Below, piece by piece: positions 1 through 6,350 of a stretch of 6,776 bases of DNA. How positions within the stretch are numbered: the stretch's first letter is position 1; each line of letters begins with the position of its first letter. The stretch is from Bacillota bacterium. Lineage in GTDB: Bacteria; Bacillota; Clostridia; Oscillospirales; QAMX01. The stretch covers positions 1 through 6,776 of the forward strand of contig JAKPBM010000269.1 in assembly GCA_029778935.1 (NCBI GenBank), read 5' to 3'. The notes under the pieces are model-generated. The model ran no database searches and was not told the origin of the DNA. It worked only from the letters and a program-made list of their open reading frames with translations. Made by a program: the position numbers and the translations under genes.

Positions 1-539
1 AAACGGGCGTCTGCGTGGCGTACATCCCGACGGCGGAGTCTTTGGCGGACATCATGGCCGACGTGCGGTTTATCGCCGAACTCTGCGGCGTGAAGGAAAA
101 GGGCGAAGCGATTGTTGCCCAAATGGAAGCGAAAATCGCCGAAATCCGGGAAAAAGCTAGACAAATTCAAACGCCCAAATCCGTCTACTTTGAAGTGTCC
201 CCCGCGCCGGACCTGTATTCTTTAGGCGGCGGCACGTATATTCACGAGATGATGGAGATTCTGGGCGCGAAAAACATTTTCGGCGGCCAGAAAGGCTGGC
301 TCAAGGTGAGCGAGGAAAGCGTGATACTGGCCAATCCCGACGTGATTTTAACCTGCACAAACTTTTTAGACGACGCCATCGGGGAAATCCTTTCTCGCCC
401 GGCCTGGAGCGAGGTGACGGCGGTGAAAAACGGCGCCGTGTATTACATAGACAACAACTCCTCCCAGCGCCCGTCCCACCGGGTAATCTACGCGCTGGAG
501 GAAATGGCAAAGGCGGTATATCCGGAGATTTATGAGTAA
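1..539 (+). CDS. ABC transporter substrate-binding protein, BtuF/FhuD-like (5'-truncated by window)
   Basis: This is the C-terminal part (about 179 residues) of a class III periplasmic-binding-type protein (Peripla_BP_2 fold), the lipid-anchored receptor of a cobalamin, siderophore-iron or heme importer. The reading frame is open to the left edge from base 3, so the gene starts outside the window; the GTG at 15 lies inside the domain and is not a believable start. Visible family features are a long linker helix early on (around LCGVKEKGEAIVAQM), a strand plus loop YFEVSPAPDLYSLGGGTYI, the segment GWLKVSEESVILANPDVIL typical of the C-lobe, and a closing helix ending at PEIYE. The TAA stop lies inside the permease start (ATGAGTAA, 8-nt overlap), indicating translational coupling. 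No N-lobe, signal peptide or lipobox can be seen. The family is secure; the substrate is not, though cobalamin is plausible. Confidence 0.9.
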   Translation, partial: TGVCVAYIPTAESLADIMADVRFIAELCGVKEKGEAIVAQMEAKIAEIREKARQIQTPKSVYFEVSPAPDLYSLGGGTYIHEMMEILGAKNIFGGQKGWLKVSEESVILANPDVILTCTNFLDDAIGEILSRPAWSEVTAVKNGAVYYIDNNSSQRPSHRVIYALEEMAKAVYPEIYE

Positions 540-1572
540 GCAGACTTGGAAAATTGTTGCGTGCTGCCTGTTTTGCGTGCTGGTGCTGTTTATGGGCATG
601 AGCTTAGGCAGCGCGGGCATCCGTTTGGAAACGACTGCGGCCGTCCTCTGGGAAAAACTCACGGGGGCGCAGACAGGCGCGCCCGTGGACAAGGCCCAGG
701 CGGCGATTGTGTGGGAACTGCGCGTGCCCAGGGTTTTGCTTGCCTTTTTCGTGGGGGCGGCGCTGGCGGTCAGCGGGGTGATTACCCAGTCGGTGCTCCG
801 AAACCCGCTGGCTTCGCCCTATACCATGGGCGTTTCGTCGGGGGCGTCGCTTGCGGCGGCGCTGTACATTACGGCGGGGGCCGCGCCGGCTCTGGCCGGG
901 CGGATGGGGCTGCCTTTGGCCGGGTTTTTCGGCGGGCTGGCGTCCATTTTGCTGGTCATCGGCCTTGCTTCCGCTATGGACAGGCTGCTTTCGGTACATA
1001 CGCTGGTTCTTACGGGCATGGTGTTTTCCCTGTTTATCAGCGCGGTGCTGACAGTGCTGTTGGTTTTGTTCCGGGAAAACTGGCAGCAGGTGTTCTTATG
1101 GCAGATGGGCTCTTTTGCCATGCGGAGCTGGGCGTATCCGGCCGTTCTGCTGCCCTTTTTGCTGATAGGAATGGCGGCGGCCGTTGCCTTTGCAAAGGAA
1201 ATGGATATTCTGGCCTTCGGCGAGCAGGCGGCCATGTCCGTAGGCGTGAACACCGTGGCGGTCAAGTGGGTGCTGCTGCTGGTGTCGGCGCTTTTGGCCG
1301 GGGCGGCGGTGTCTTTGTCGGGAATTATCGGGTTTGTGGATCTGATAGCGCCCCATATGGCCCGAAGGATATTTGGCCCGGGGCACAGAGTGCTCCTCCC
1401 CATGGCGGCCCTTTACGGCGGGGCGCTGATGGTGCTGGCGGACGTGGCGGCGCGGACGGTTCTGCCGCCGCTGGAGTTGCCCGTAGGCGCGGTGACGGCG
1501 TTAATCGGCGCGCCGTTTTTCGCCGGAATCTTCATTCTGCAGCATAAACGGCAAAGGAAGGGGCAGGCATGA
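532..1572 (+). CDS. FecCD-family ABC transporter permease (cobalamin/Fe-chelate)
   Basis: This 346-aa polytopic inner-membrane permease is of the BtuC/FhuB/FecCD class and would form the homodimeric channel of the importer. The N-terminus has a hydrophobic helix (about residues 8-26). Residues 64-67 (RVPR) followed by a hydrophobic segment, and 90-105 (RNPLASPYTMGVSSGA), are the classic FecCD signature. Around 264-278 lies GIIGFVDLIAPHMAR, the conserved cytoplasmic loop that docks on the ATPase in BtuC structures. Length matches the family (about 330-350). The ATG at 532 has GGAG at 524-527 and overlaps the stop of the binding-protein gene. The TGA stop overlaps the ATPase start as ATGA. No missing motifs or frameshift were seen. 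Substrate cannot be read from the sequence. Confidence 0.96.
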   Translation: MSKQTWKIVACCLFCVLVLFMGMSLGSAGIRLETTAAVLWEKLTGAQTGAPVDKAQAAIVWELRVPRVLLAFFVGAALAVSGVITQSVLRNPLASPYTMGVSSGASLAAALYITAGAAPALAGRMGLPLAGFFGGLASILLVIGLASAMDRLLSVHTLVLTGMVFSLFISAVLTVLLVLFRENWQQVFLWQMGSFAMRSWAYPAVLLPFLLIGMAAAVAFAKEMDILAFGEQAAMSVGVNTVAVKWVLLLVSALLAGAAVSLSGIIGFVDLIAPHMARRIFGPGHRVLLPMAALYGGALMVLADVAARTVLPPLELPVGAVTALIGAPFFAGIFILQHKRQRKGQA

Positions 1573-2330
1573 TACGGGTGGAAAACGTAAGCGTAGACTA
1601 CGGCCTGGGCGACGTGGTGCACGACCTTTCCTTTTCCGTTTCCAAAGGGGAAAAGTTTTGCATCGCCGGGCCTAACGGCAGCGGCAAATCGACGCTGGTT
1701 CAGGCGCTGGGCAGGCTCCTGCCCTACAAAGGGCGGATTTACTTTGAAGGCGAGGAAATCCGCCAGATTCCAAGGCGCAAGCTGGCGGCAAGTATGGCCC
1801 TGCTAAGCCAGATCCCCGCCTTGTATTTTGCCTATTCGGTGCGGCAGACGGTGGCCATGGGGCGGTATCCCCACGTAAAGGGGCGCCTTTCGGGCTTGTC
1901 CAGGGCGGATTGGGACGCGGTGGATGCCTGCCTGGAGCAGATGGGGATTTTGGACATTGCCGACCGGCCCATCACGCAGATTTCCGGCGGCCAGCTGCAA
2001 AGAACGCTTTTAGCCCGGGTGTTCGCCCAGTCGCCGAAGGTAATCTTGCTGGACGAGCCGCTCAATCACCTGGACCTTGCCTGCCAGGTAGAGCTTTTGG
2101 AGCATCTGGAGTATTGGCAAAAGGAGACGCAGGGCGTAATCATCGCCGTATTCCACGATTTGAATCTGGTGCGCCTCTTTGCCGACCGGGTGCTGCTGCT
2201 GGACAGCGGGCGCATGGCGGCGCTGGACGAATGCGGCAAGGTGCTGGCCGGCGAAACGGTCAACCGCGTATTCGGCATGGACGTTTCCTCGTGGATGCGG
2301 AGCGCGCTTGCAAAATGGGAAAAAATTTAG
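1569..2330 (+). CDS. FecE/BtuD-type ABC transporter ATP-binding protein
   Basis: This 253-aa cytoplasmic ATPase energises the importer. All nucleotide-binding motifs are intact: Walker A GPNGSGKST at 34-42, Q-loop Gln at 81, signature ISGGQ at 138-142 (Ile in place of the common Leu), Walker B VILLDEP at 158-164, D-loop NHLD at 166-169 and H-loop His196 (VFHDLN). The segment VRQTVAMGRYPH (91-102) is characteristic of the FecE/FhuC/BtuD subfamily. The start ATG at 1569 has AAGGAAGG at 1554-1561 with 7-nt spacing and overlaps the permease stop by 4 nt. The TAG stop is followed 4 nt later by the ATG of a small gene, so transcription very likely continues. Family is certain; cobalamin versus iron-chelate specificity is unresolved. 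Confidence 0.96.
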   Translation: MIRVENVSVDYGLGDVVHDLSFSVSKGEKFCIAGPNGSGKSTLVQALGRLLPYKGRIYFEGEEIRQIPRRKLAASMALLSQIPALYFAYSVRQTVAMGRYPHVKGRLSGLSRADWDAVDACLEQMGILDIADRPITQISGGQLQRTLLARVFAQSPKVILLDEPLNHLDLACQVELLEHLEYWQKETQGVIIAVFHDLNLVRLFADRVLLLDSGRMAALDECGKVLAGETVNRVFGMDVSSWMRSALAKWEKI

Positions 2331-2334
2331 TTTC

Positions 2335-2472
2335 ATGCCGAACCGAGCCAAGGAACTGGTGGACGAAGGCATCCCGAAGGAAGAGGCTCTGAAAATGGCC
2401 AGGGATTATATGGAGACCATGAAGTCCATCGTCGACGACTACAGCCGGCAGATTGCCATCAACGGCAAGTAG
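2335..2472 (+). CDS. Small helical hypothetical protein (45 aa)
   Basis: A 45-residue, highly charged, probably all-helical soluble protein that I do not recognise. Residues 11-24 read EGIPKEEALKMARD, a helix-capping EG-x-P motif followed by an amphipathic helix. Evidence that it is real: it begins 4 nt after the ATPase stop, shows no break in composition, ends 10 nt before another small gene with its own ribosome binding site, and shares its central motif with that neighbour. The ATG has only a weak upstream site (GGG near 2318-2320). An in-frame TTG at 2308 with GGAG at 2299-2302 would give a 54-aa version overlapping the ATPase gene. Its position suggests an accessory or regulatory role for the transporter, but no function can be read from the sequence. 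Confidence 0.6.
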   Translation: MPNRAKELVDEGIPKEEALKMARDYMETMKSIVDDYSRQIAINGK

Positions 2473-2482
2473 GGGGAAGCCT

Positions 2483-2632
2483 ATGACGGCAGTGCGGTTT
2501 GTCTTGTTTGGCCTTCGGCTGCTTTTCTACCTGCTGTTTTCCCCGTTTATACTCCTTTGGGTGGTTGGGAGAGCCCAGTACTGCCGGATGCGGATGATCC
2601 GGTCCATGACCCGGGAGGGAATGCCCAGATAG
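2483..2632 (+). CDS. Small single-pass membrane protein (49 aa), possible amber readthrough to 2695
   Basis: A 49-residue protein with one predicted transmembrane helix (about residues 6-28, FVLFGLRLLFYLLF followed by PFILLWVV) and a strongly basic C-terminal tail with six Arg between residues 30 and 44. The positive-inside rule would place the tail in the cytoplasm. The ATG at 2483 has a purine-rich AGGGGGAAG site (2471-2479) just upstream and lies 10 nt after the preceding small gene. The TAG at 2630-2632 is followed in frame by 20 sense codons that read like a helix (FAREIAKDVKFVK, then LFHKIVA) and end in TAA at 2693-2695, one base before the terminator stem. The tail would complete a motif shared with the 45-aa neighbour. 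The gene may therefore be a 70-codon ORF carrying a nonsense mutation, or one that is recoded. I do not recognise the family. Confidence 0.55.
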   Translation: MTAVRFVLFGLRLLFYLLFSPFILLWVVGRAQYCRMRMIRSMTREGMPR

Positions 2633-2696
2633 TTTGCCAGGGAAATCGCCAAAGACGTGAAATTTGTAAAACTGTTTCATAAAATTGTCGCATAAG

Positions 2697-2730
2697 CAAA
2701 GCCCGGCGAATTTCGCCGGGCTTTGTTATT
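2697..2730 (+). terminator. Intrinsic terminator of the ABC importer operon
   Basis: A perfect 12-bp stem pairs CAAAGCCCGGCG (2697-2708) with CGCCGGGCTTTG (2714-2725) around a 5-nt AATTT loop, followed by a T-rich tail (TTTGTTATT, 2722-2730). It lies between the last small ORF and a clear promoter, so it marks the end of the transporter transcript. Confidence 0.87.
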
Positions 2731-2738
2731 AAAAACAA

Positions 2739-2751
2739 TTGCGCTGCGCAA
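2739..2751. promoter_or_regulatory. Inverted repeat overlapping the -35, candidate operator
   Basis: TTGCGC-T-GCGCAA is a perfect 6-1-6 inverted repeat that covers the -35 hexamer. A protein bound here would block RNA polymerase, so it could be a repressor site. It is short and may be chance, and no regulator gene lies in the window. Confidence 0.3.
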
Positions 2752-2767
2752 AAGAGTGCATTACAAT
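2739..2767 (+). promoter_or_regulatory. Sigma-A-type promoter for the epimerase/lyase/M20 operon
   Basis: The -35 is TTGCGC (2739-2744) and the -10 is TACAAT (2762-2767), separated by exactly 17 nt, in a locally AT-rich stretch directly after a terminator. The expected start of transcription is about 2773-2775, giving a leader of roughly 65 nt before the ATG at 2838. The spacing and the near-consensus -10 are the main support. Confidence 0.65.
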
Positions 2768-2837
2768 AGTAAAAGAAAAGTTTCGGTAACAAAAATGTAA
2801 AAGGTTGCCGTATCCTTTTGGGAAAGGAGGAAAGGGT

Positions 2838-3878
2838 ATGGAATGGCTTGCCAAGCTTACGACCGAAGCGGGGCTGGAATCCCTTTTGGCCGAGCCGAGC
2901 GAGCGGCTTGTGGCCGACATGGCCCGCATTCATGGGAGCATTATGGTGCTGGGCGCCGGCGGGAAGATGGGGCCGTCTTTGTGCCGCCTGATCCGAAACG
3001 CCGACAAAGCCGCAGGCATTTCCCGCGAGGTCATCGCCGTGTCGAGGTTTTCCAATGCCCAGACCGCCAGAGAGCTGGAGGAAGCGGGCGTGCGGGTGAT
3101 ATCCCTCGACCTGTTGGAATACGACAGGCTGCACTTTCTGCCCGACGCGGAAAATATCCTTTATATGGCCGGGCGCAAGTTCGGAACGGCGGAGGACGCG
3201 CCCGCCACCTGGGCCATGAACGCCGTTGTGCCTTCCTTTGTGAGCCGGCGTTTTGCCGGGGCCAGCATCGTGGTGTTCTCCTCGGGCAACGTCTACCCTC
3301 TGGTGCATCTGGCCCGGGGGCTGGACGGGTGCACGGAGGAGGTGCCGCCGCAGCCGGTTGGCGAATACGCCATGAGCTGCCTGGCAAGAGAGCGGATTTT
3401 CCAGTACGCCGCTGAAAATTACGGCACCAAAGCGCTCATTTTCCGCCTGAATTACGCGGTGGATATGCGCTACGGCGTGCTGTACGACATCGGGGAAAAG
3501 GTATATGCCGGGAAACCCGTTTCCTTAGCCATGCCCTACTTTAACTGCATCTGGCAGGGGGATGCTAACGAAATGGCCATACGGGCGCTTTTGCATACGG
3601 GCAGCCCGGCGAAAATTCTGAACGTGACGGGGCCGGAAACCGTGTCTGTGCGGGTGGCGGCGGAGAAGTTCGGGCAAGTTTTCGGCCGCGCGCCTGTCTT
3701 TGCAGACGAGCCGGGGGATACGGCGCTGCTGAGCGACGCGAATAAGGCGCTGAAGCTGTTCGGTTATCCCGAGTATACCGTGGACGATCTGATTGAAATG
3801 CAGGCGACATGGATTCTCAACGGGGGCAGGGGGCTGGGCAAGCCCACCCACTTTGAAGTGCGGGACGGGGTGTACTAA
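2838..3878 (+). CDS. SDR-fold NAD-dependent epimerase/dehydratase family protein with altered YxxxK motif
   Basis: This 346-aa protein has a Rossmann fold of the extended short-chain dehydrogenase/epimerase class. The dinucleotide-binding loop VLGAGGKMG lies at 37-45 after an unusual N-terminal extension of about 34 residues. Asn128 (MNAVVP) and FSSGNVYP (147-154) match the conserved SDR Asn and the catalytic Ser strand. The catalytic Tyr is Tyr177 in GEYAMSCLARER, but the Lys expected four residues later is Cys181. A substrate-binding C-terminal half contains ILNVTGPETVSVRVAAEKFG. The ATG at 2838 is chosen because AAAGGAGG sits at 2823-2830 with 7-nt spacing; an upstream in-frame TTG at 2805 would place this site inside the coding sequence. 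The stop abuts the next start with no gap. It probably binds NAD(P) and acts on the same metabolite as the lyase-like neighbour; the substrate is unknown. Confidence 0.88.
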   Translation: MEWLAKLTTEAGLESLLAEPSERLVADMARIHGSIMVLGAGGKMGPSLCRLIRNADKAAGISREVIAVSRFSNAQTARELEEAGVRVISLDLLEYDRLHFLPDAENILYMAGRKFGTAEDAPATWAMNAVVPSFVSRRFAGASIVVFSSGNVYPLVHLARGLDGCTEEVPPQPVGEYAMSCLARERIFQYAAENYGTKALIFRLNYAVDMRYGVLYDIGEKVYAGKPVSLAMPYFNCIWQGDANEMAIRALLHTGSPAKILNVTGPETVSVRVAAEKFGQVFGRAPVFADEPGDTALLSDANKALKLFGYPEYTVDDLIEMQATWILNGGRGLGKPTHFEVRDGVY

Positions 3879-4916
3879 ATGGGCGGACAAAAAGCCTTGG
3901 CAAAACTTTCGGAAGGGGCATTTCTGCCCGCCATGCCTTTGGCATTGGGCCCCGACGGGCGCTTTGACGAAGCGGCCCAGCGGCGGTTAATCCGGTATTA
4001 CCTGGCGGCGGGGGCCGACGGGCTGGCCGTGGCCGTACATACGACCCAGTTTGAGATACGGAAGCCCGAATATAACCTTCTGCGGCCGGTTCTTGCCTTG
4101 GCGGCGGACGAACTGGCGCAATATGAAAAGCGGACGGGGAAAGTAACCGTCAAAATCGCCGGTGCCTGCGGGCCGATAGAACAGGCGGTGGCGGAGGCGG
4201 AGCTGGCCAAAACCCATGGGTATGACGCCGTGCTGCTCAGCCCCGGCGGGCTGGCCGACAAAACGGAAGCGTATCTTTTAGAGCGCACGGCGGCGGTGGC
4301 GAAGGTGCTGCCCGTGATGGGGTTTTATCTGCAGACGGCCGTCGGCGGGCGGCGGTTATCCTTTGAATACTGGCAGAAACTCTGCGACACGGAGGGCGTC
4401 GTGGGCATCAAGTGCGCCTCTTTCGACCGGTACACGACCACGGAGGTCGTGCGCGCGGCAGCCTTGTCCGGCCGGGCGGAGCAAATTGCCCTCTACACGG
4501 GCAACGACGACCATATCCTGCTGGATTTGCTGACCACCTACCGCTTCGAAGGGCGGGAAAAGCGCTTTGTCGGCGGGTTGCTGGGCCATTGGGCCGTGTG
4601 GACAAAGCCGGCGGTGGAGCTGTATCAGAGGGCGAGGGCCGGCGAGCTGTCGCCGGAGATGCTGACGCTGGCGGCACAGGTGACGGATATGAACGCCGCC
4701 CTGTTCGACGCGGCGCATAATTTTGCCGGCTGCATCGCGGGGGTCAACTGGGTGCTGTACCGGCAGGGACTGCTTGCCTCGCCTTTGTGCCTGAACCCTT
4801 CGGAAACGCTTTCCTTAGGGCAGGCGGAGGAAATTGAGCGGGTGCGCGCTTGGTACCCGCATTTGACAGACGACGATTTTGTGGCGGATTTTCTGGCCGG
4901 GGAGGGGATAGGATGA
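3879..4916 (+). CDS. Dihydrodipicolinate synthase/N-acetylneuraminate lyase superfamily protein
   Basis: A 345-aa class I (Schiff-base) aldolase-fold protein, longer than the roughly 290-300 residues usual for DHDPS, with the extra length mostly C-terminal. The Schiff-base Lys is Lys178 in VVGIKCAS, and the assisting Tyr is Tyr150 in GFYLQT. The 28-residue gap between them equals that of E. coli DHDPS (Tyr133/Lys161). The usual GTTGE loop is replaced by VHTTQFE (53-59), keeping the two Thr but losing the Gly residues, and there is no NVPSR-type element after Tyr150. A role in lysine synthesis is therefore unlikely; a pyruvate-type aldol cleavage or condensation on another substrate is more plausible. 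The ATG immediately follows the epimerase TAA with only a weak GGGACGGGG site, pointing to translational coupling. Fold and Schiff-base chemistry are well supported; the substrate is unknown. Confidence 0.88.
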   Translation: MGGQKALAKLSEGAFLPAMPLALGPDGRFDEAAQRRLIRYYLAAGADGLAVAVHTTQFEIRKPEYNLLRPVLALAADELAQYEKRTGKVTVKIAGACGPIEQAVAEAELAKTHGYDAVLLSPGGLADKTEAYLLERTAAVAKVLPVMGFYLQTAVGGRRLSFEYWQKLCDTEGVVGIKCASFDRYTTTEVVRAAALSGRAEQIALYTGNDDHILLDLLTTYRFEGREKRFVGGLLGHWAVWTKPAVELYQRARAGELSPEMLTLAAQVTDMNAALFDAAHNFAGCIAGVNWVLYRQGLLASPLCLNPSETLSLGQAEEIERVRAWYPHLTDDDFVADFLAGEGIG

Positions 4917-6064
4917 GCTATCTGGAAAAAGCCAAAGGCATCTTGCCTGAACTGGTCGGGTTCCGCAGAACACTGCACGCCATGCCCGAAGTGGGGAAAG
5001 ATTTGCCAGAGACGGCGGCGTTTTTGGAAAGGAAGCTGGCCGAAATGGGCTATGCGCCCAAGCGGCTGACCCCTTGCGGCATTGTGGCGGAAGCGGGGCG
5101 CGGGCCGGTCTTTCTGCTGCGGGCGGATATGGACGCTTTGCCCGTAAAGGAGGAAAGCGGGCTGCCCTTTGCCTCGGAAAACGGCTGCGCCCACGTCTGC
5201 GGGCATGATTTGCATATGGCCATGCTGTTAGGCGCGGCGAAGCTGCTGAAGGAGAAGGAGGAAACGCTAACTGGCACGGTGCGCTTCATGTTCCAGCCCG
5301 ACGAGGAAGGCATGTCCGGCGCTTTGGACATGATTGCCGCGGGGGTGCTGGAGCAGGCGGAAGGGGCGCTGGCGCTGCACGTGATGCCGAATTTGCCCTG
5401 CGGGGCGGTGGCCGCTTCGGCAGGGCCGGTGATGGCGTCCCAGGACCGGTTCCGGTTGATCGTGACGGGCAAGGGCGGACACGGGGCGCGGCCCGAGGAA
5501 ACCTTCGACCCGATCAACGCCGCGGCCCATGTGTATCTTGCGTGGCAGGAGATACTGGCCCGGGAGGTCAGAAGCACCGACCCGGCGGTGGTCACCGTCG
5601 GCAGCTTTCACGCGGGCCGCGCGGCCAACGTCATCCCCGAAACGGCGGTGCTGGAAGGCACCGTGCGCACGTTCCAAAAGGCAACGAAGGAGTTTGTCAA
5701 ACGGCGGCTTTCCGAAATCGCGGAAGCGACGGCGGCGGCCTTCCGGGCGAAAGCGGATCTTACCTTTTACGGCGACATCCCTGCCGTGGTCAACGACCCG
5801 GGGCTGACGGACCTGCTTGTTAAGCGGCTGAAAGCGGCGGGAATAGAGGTTATCCCCTGGGAAAAGGACACCATTTCCGAGGATTTTTCATATATTACCG
5901 AGCGCGTGCCGGCGGCCATGTTCTTTCTGGGCACCGGCGAAACGGAAAACGGCGCGGGGCTGCACCATCCGAAAGTGCGGTTTGACGAAAACGCCCTTGC
6001 TTTTGGCGCGGCGGCGCTGGCGGAAGCGGCGGAAGGGTGGCTGGCCGTCCGGGCGGGGAAGTAG
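4913..6064 (+). CDS. M20D-family metal-dependent amidohydrolase (N-acyl amino acid deacylase-like)
   Basis: A 383-aa cytoplasmic zinc-type peptidase/amidohydrolase related to hippurate hydrolase, N-acetyl-diaminopimelate deacetylase and IAA-amino-acid hydrolase. Motifs in order: FRRTLHAMPE (17-26), LLRADMDALPV (68-78), HVCGHDLHMA (94-103), FQPDEEG (127-133), ALHVMPN (154-160), GKGGHGARPE (186-195, start of the dimerisation domain), ANVIPE (238-243), EDFSY (323-327) and LHHPK (350-354). Likely metal ligands are Cys96, His98, Glu132, His156 and His351, with Glu131 as general base, as in other M20D enzymes. The ATG at 4913 has GGAGGGG at 4901-4907 and overlaps the previous TGA as ATGA; longer in-frame starts upstream lack such a site. 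It would remove an acyl group from an amino compound handled by the two preceding enzymes. Exact substrate unknown. Confidence 0.93.
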   Translation: MSYLEKAKGILPELVGFRRTLHAMPEVGKDLPETAAFLERKLAEMGYAPKRLTPCGIVAEAGRGPVFLLRADMDALPVKEESGLPFASENGCAHVCGHDLHMAMLLGAAKLLKEKEETLTGTVRFMFQPDEEGMSGALDMIAAGVLEQAEGALALHVMPNLPCGAVAASAGPVMASQDRFRLIVTGKGGHGARPEETFDPINAAAHVYLAWQEILAREVRSTDPAVVTVGSFHAGRAANVIPETAVLEGTVRTFQKATKEFVKRRLSEIAEATAAAFRAKADLTFYGDIPAVVNDPGLTDLLVKRLKAAGIEVIPWEKDTISEDFSYITERVPAAMFFLGTGETENGAGLHHPKVRFDENALAFGAAALAEAAEGWLAVRAGK

Positions 6065-6350
6065 GCAAAGCCGGCAAGACAAAGGTCAACGGGGTTTGGA
6101 TAAGCGGGATGACTTCCAAGTCACTAAAAATGTAATTGGGCGGCTGGGTATGAGTTTTGGCGGCCAGCAGCCGGCTGTCCGGACGGCGGAGAAATAGGGG
6201 AATAGGGCGTTACGGAGCGGCGAGAGCCGCCCTGTGGCACTATAAACCATGCGTATTGCCGAGATAAAGCGCCACAAATTACCGTGCGGCCGCCAAAATG
6301 CAGTCGGCCGCCCGGTTAGAACGGGTCACACCCGGCAAAGGAGGGGTAAT
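6065..6350. other. 286-bp intergenic spacer with short hairpins and a doubtful micro-ORF
   Basis: No convincing gene, tRNA or recognised riboswitch. Short hairpins are present: TGACTT/AAGTCA (6110-6115/6118-6123), GCGGC-GAGA-GCCGC (6217-6230, GNRA loop), a longer-range TGTGGC/GCCACA pair (6233-6238/6271-6276) and CCCG/CGGG (6311-6314/6322-6325). CGGCCGCC occurs twice (near 6287 and 6305). A TTG-started 33-codon frame (6096-6197) reads like protein but has only a weak ribosome site. No U-tract terminator follows the M20 gene, so transcription may run through. A structured leader for the next gene is possible but unproven. Confidence 0.4.
6337..6344 (+). promoter_or_regulatory. Strong ribosome binding site deciding the start of the last gene
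   Basis: AAAGGAGG lies 6 nt before the ATG at 6351 and fixes the start of the right-truncated isochorismatase-like gene. Confidence 0.85.

Noticed and set aside
546..1547. 333-aa frame parallel to the permease
   Set aside because: It is a Gly/Arg/Ala-rich shadow in another frame of the clearly recognisable FecCD permease.
2805..2837. Upstream TTG start for the epimerase
   Set aside because: It would put the AAAGGAGG ribosome site (2823-2830) inside the coding region; the ATG at 2838 has ideal spacing to that site.
2547..3308. 253-aa open frame on the minus strand
   Set aside because: It runs antisense through the epimerase gene and across the terminator and promoter; the product has no family pattern and no ribosome site. 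GC-rich DNA yields such shadows.
4850..4912. Upstream start for the M20 gene
   Set aside because: It would overlap the lyase-like gene by more than 60 nt with no ribosome site, whereas the ATG at 4913 has GGAGGGG and the usual ATGA coupling.
6065..6350. Cobalamin or T-box riboswitch, or tRNA, in the spacer
   Set aside because: I looked for the cobalamin GCCACTG-type core, the T-box AGGGTGGNACCGCG motif and tRNA T-loop and cloverleaf elements; none is present.
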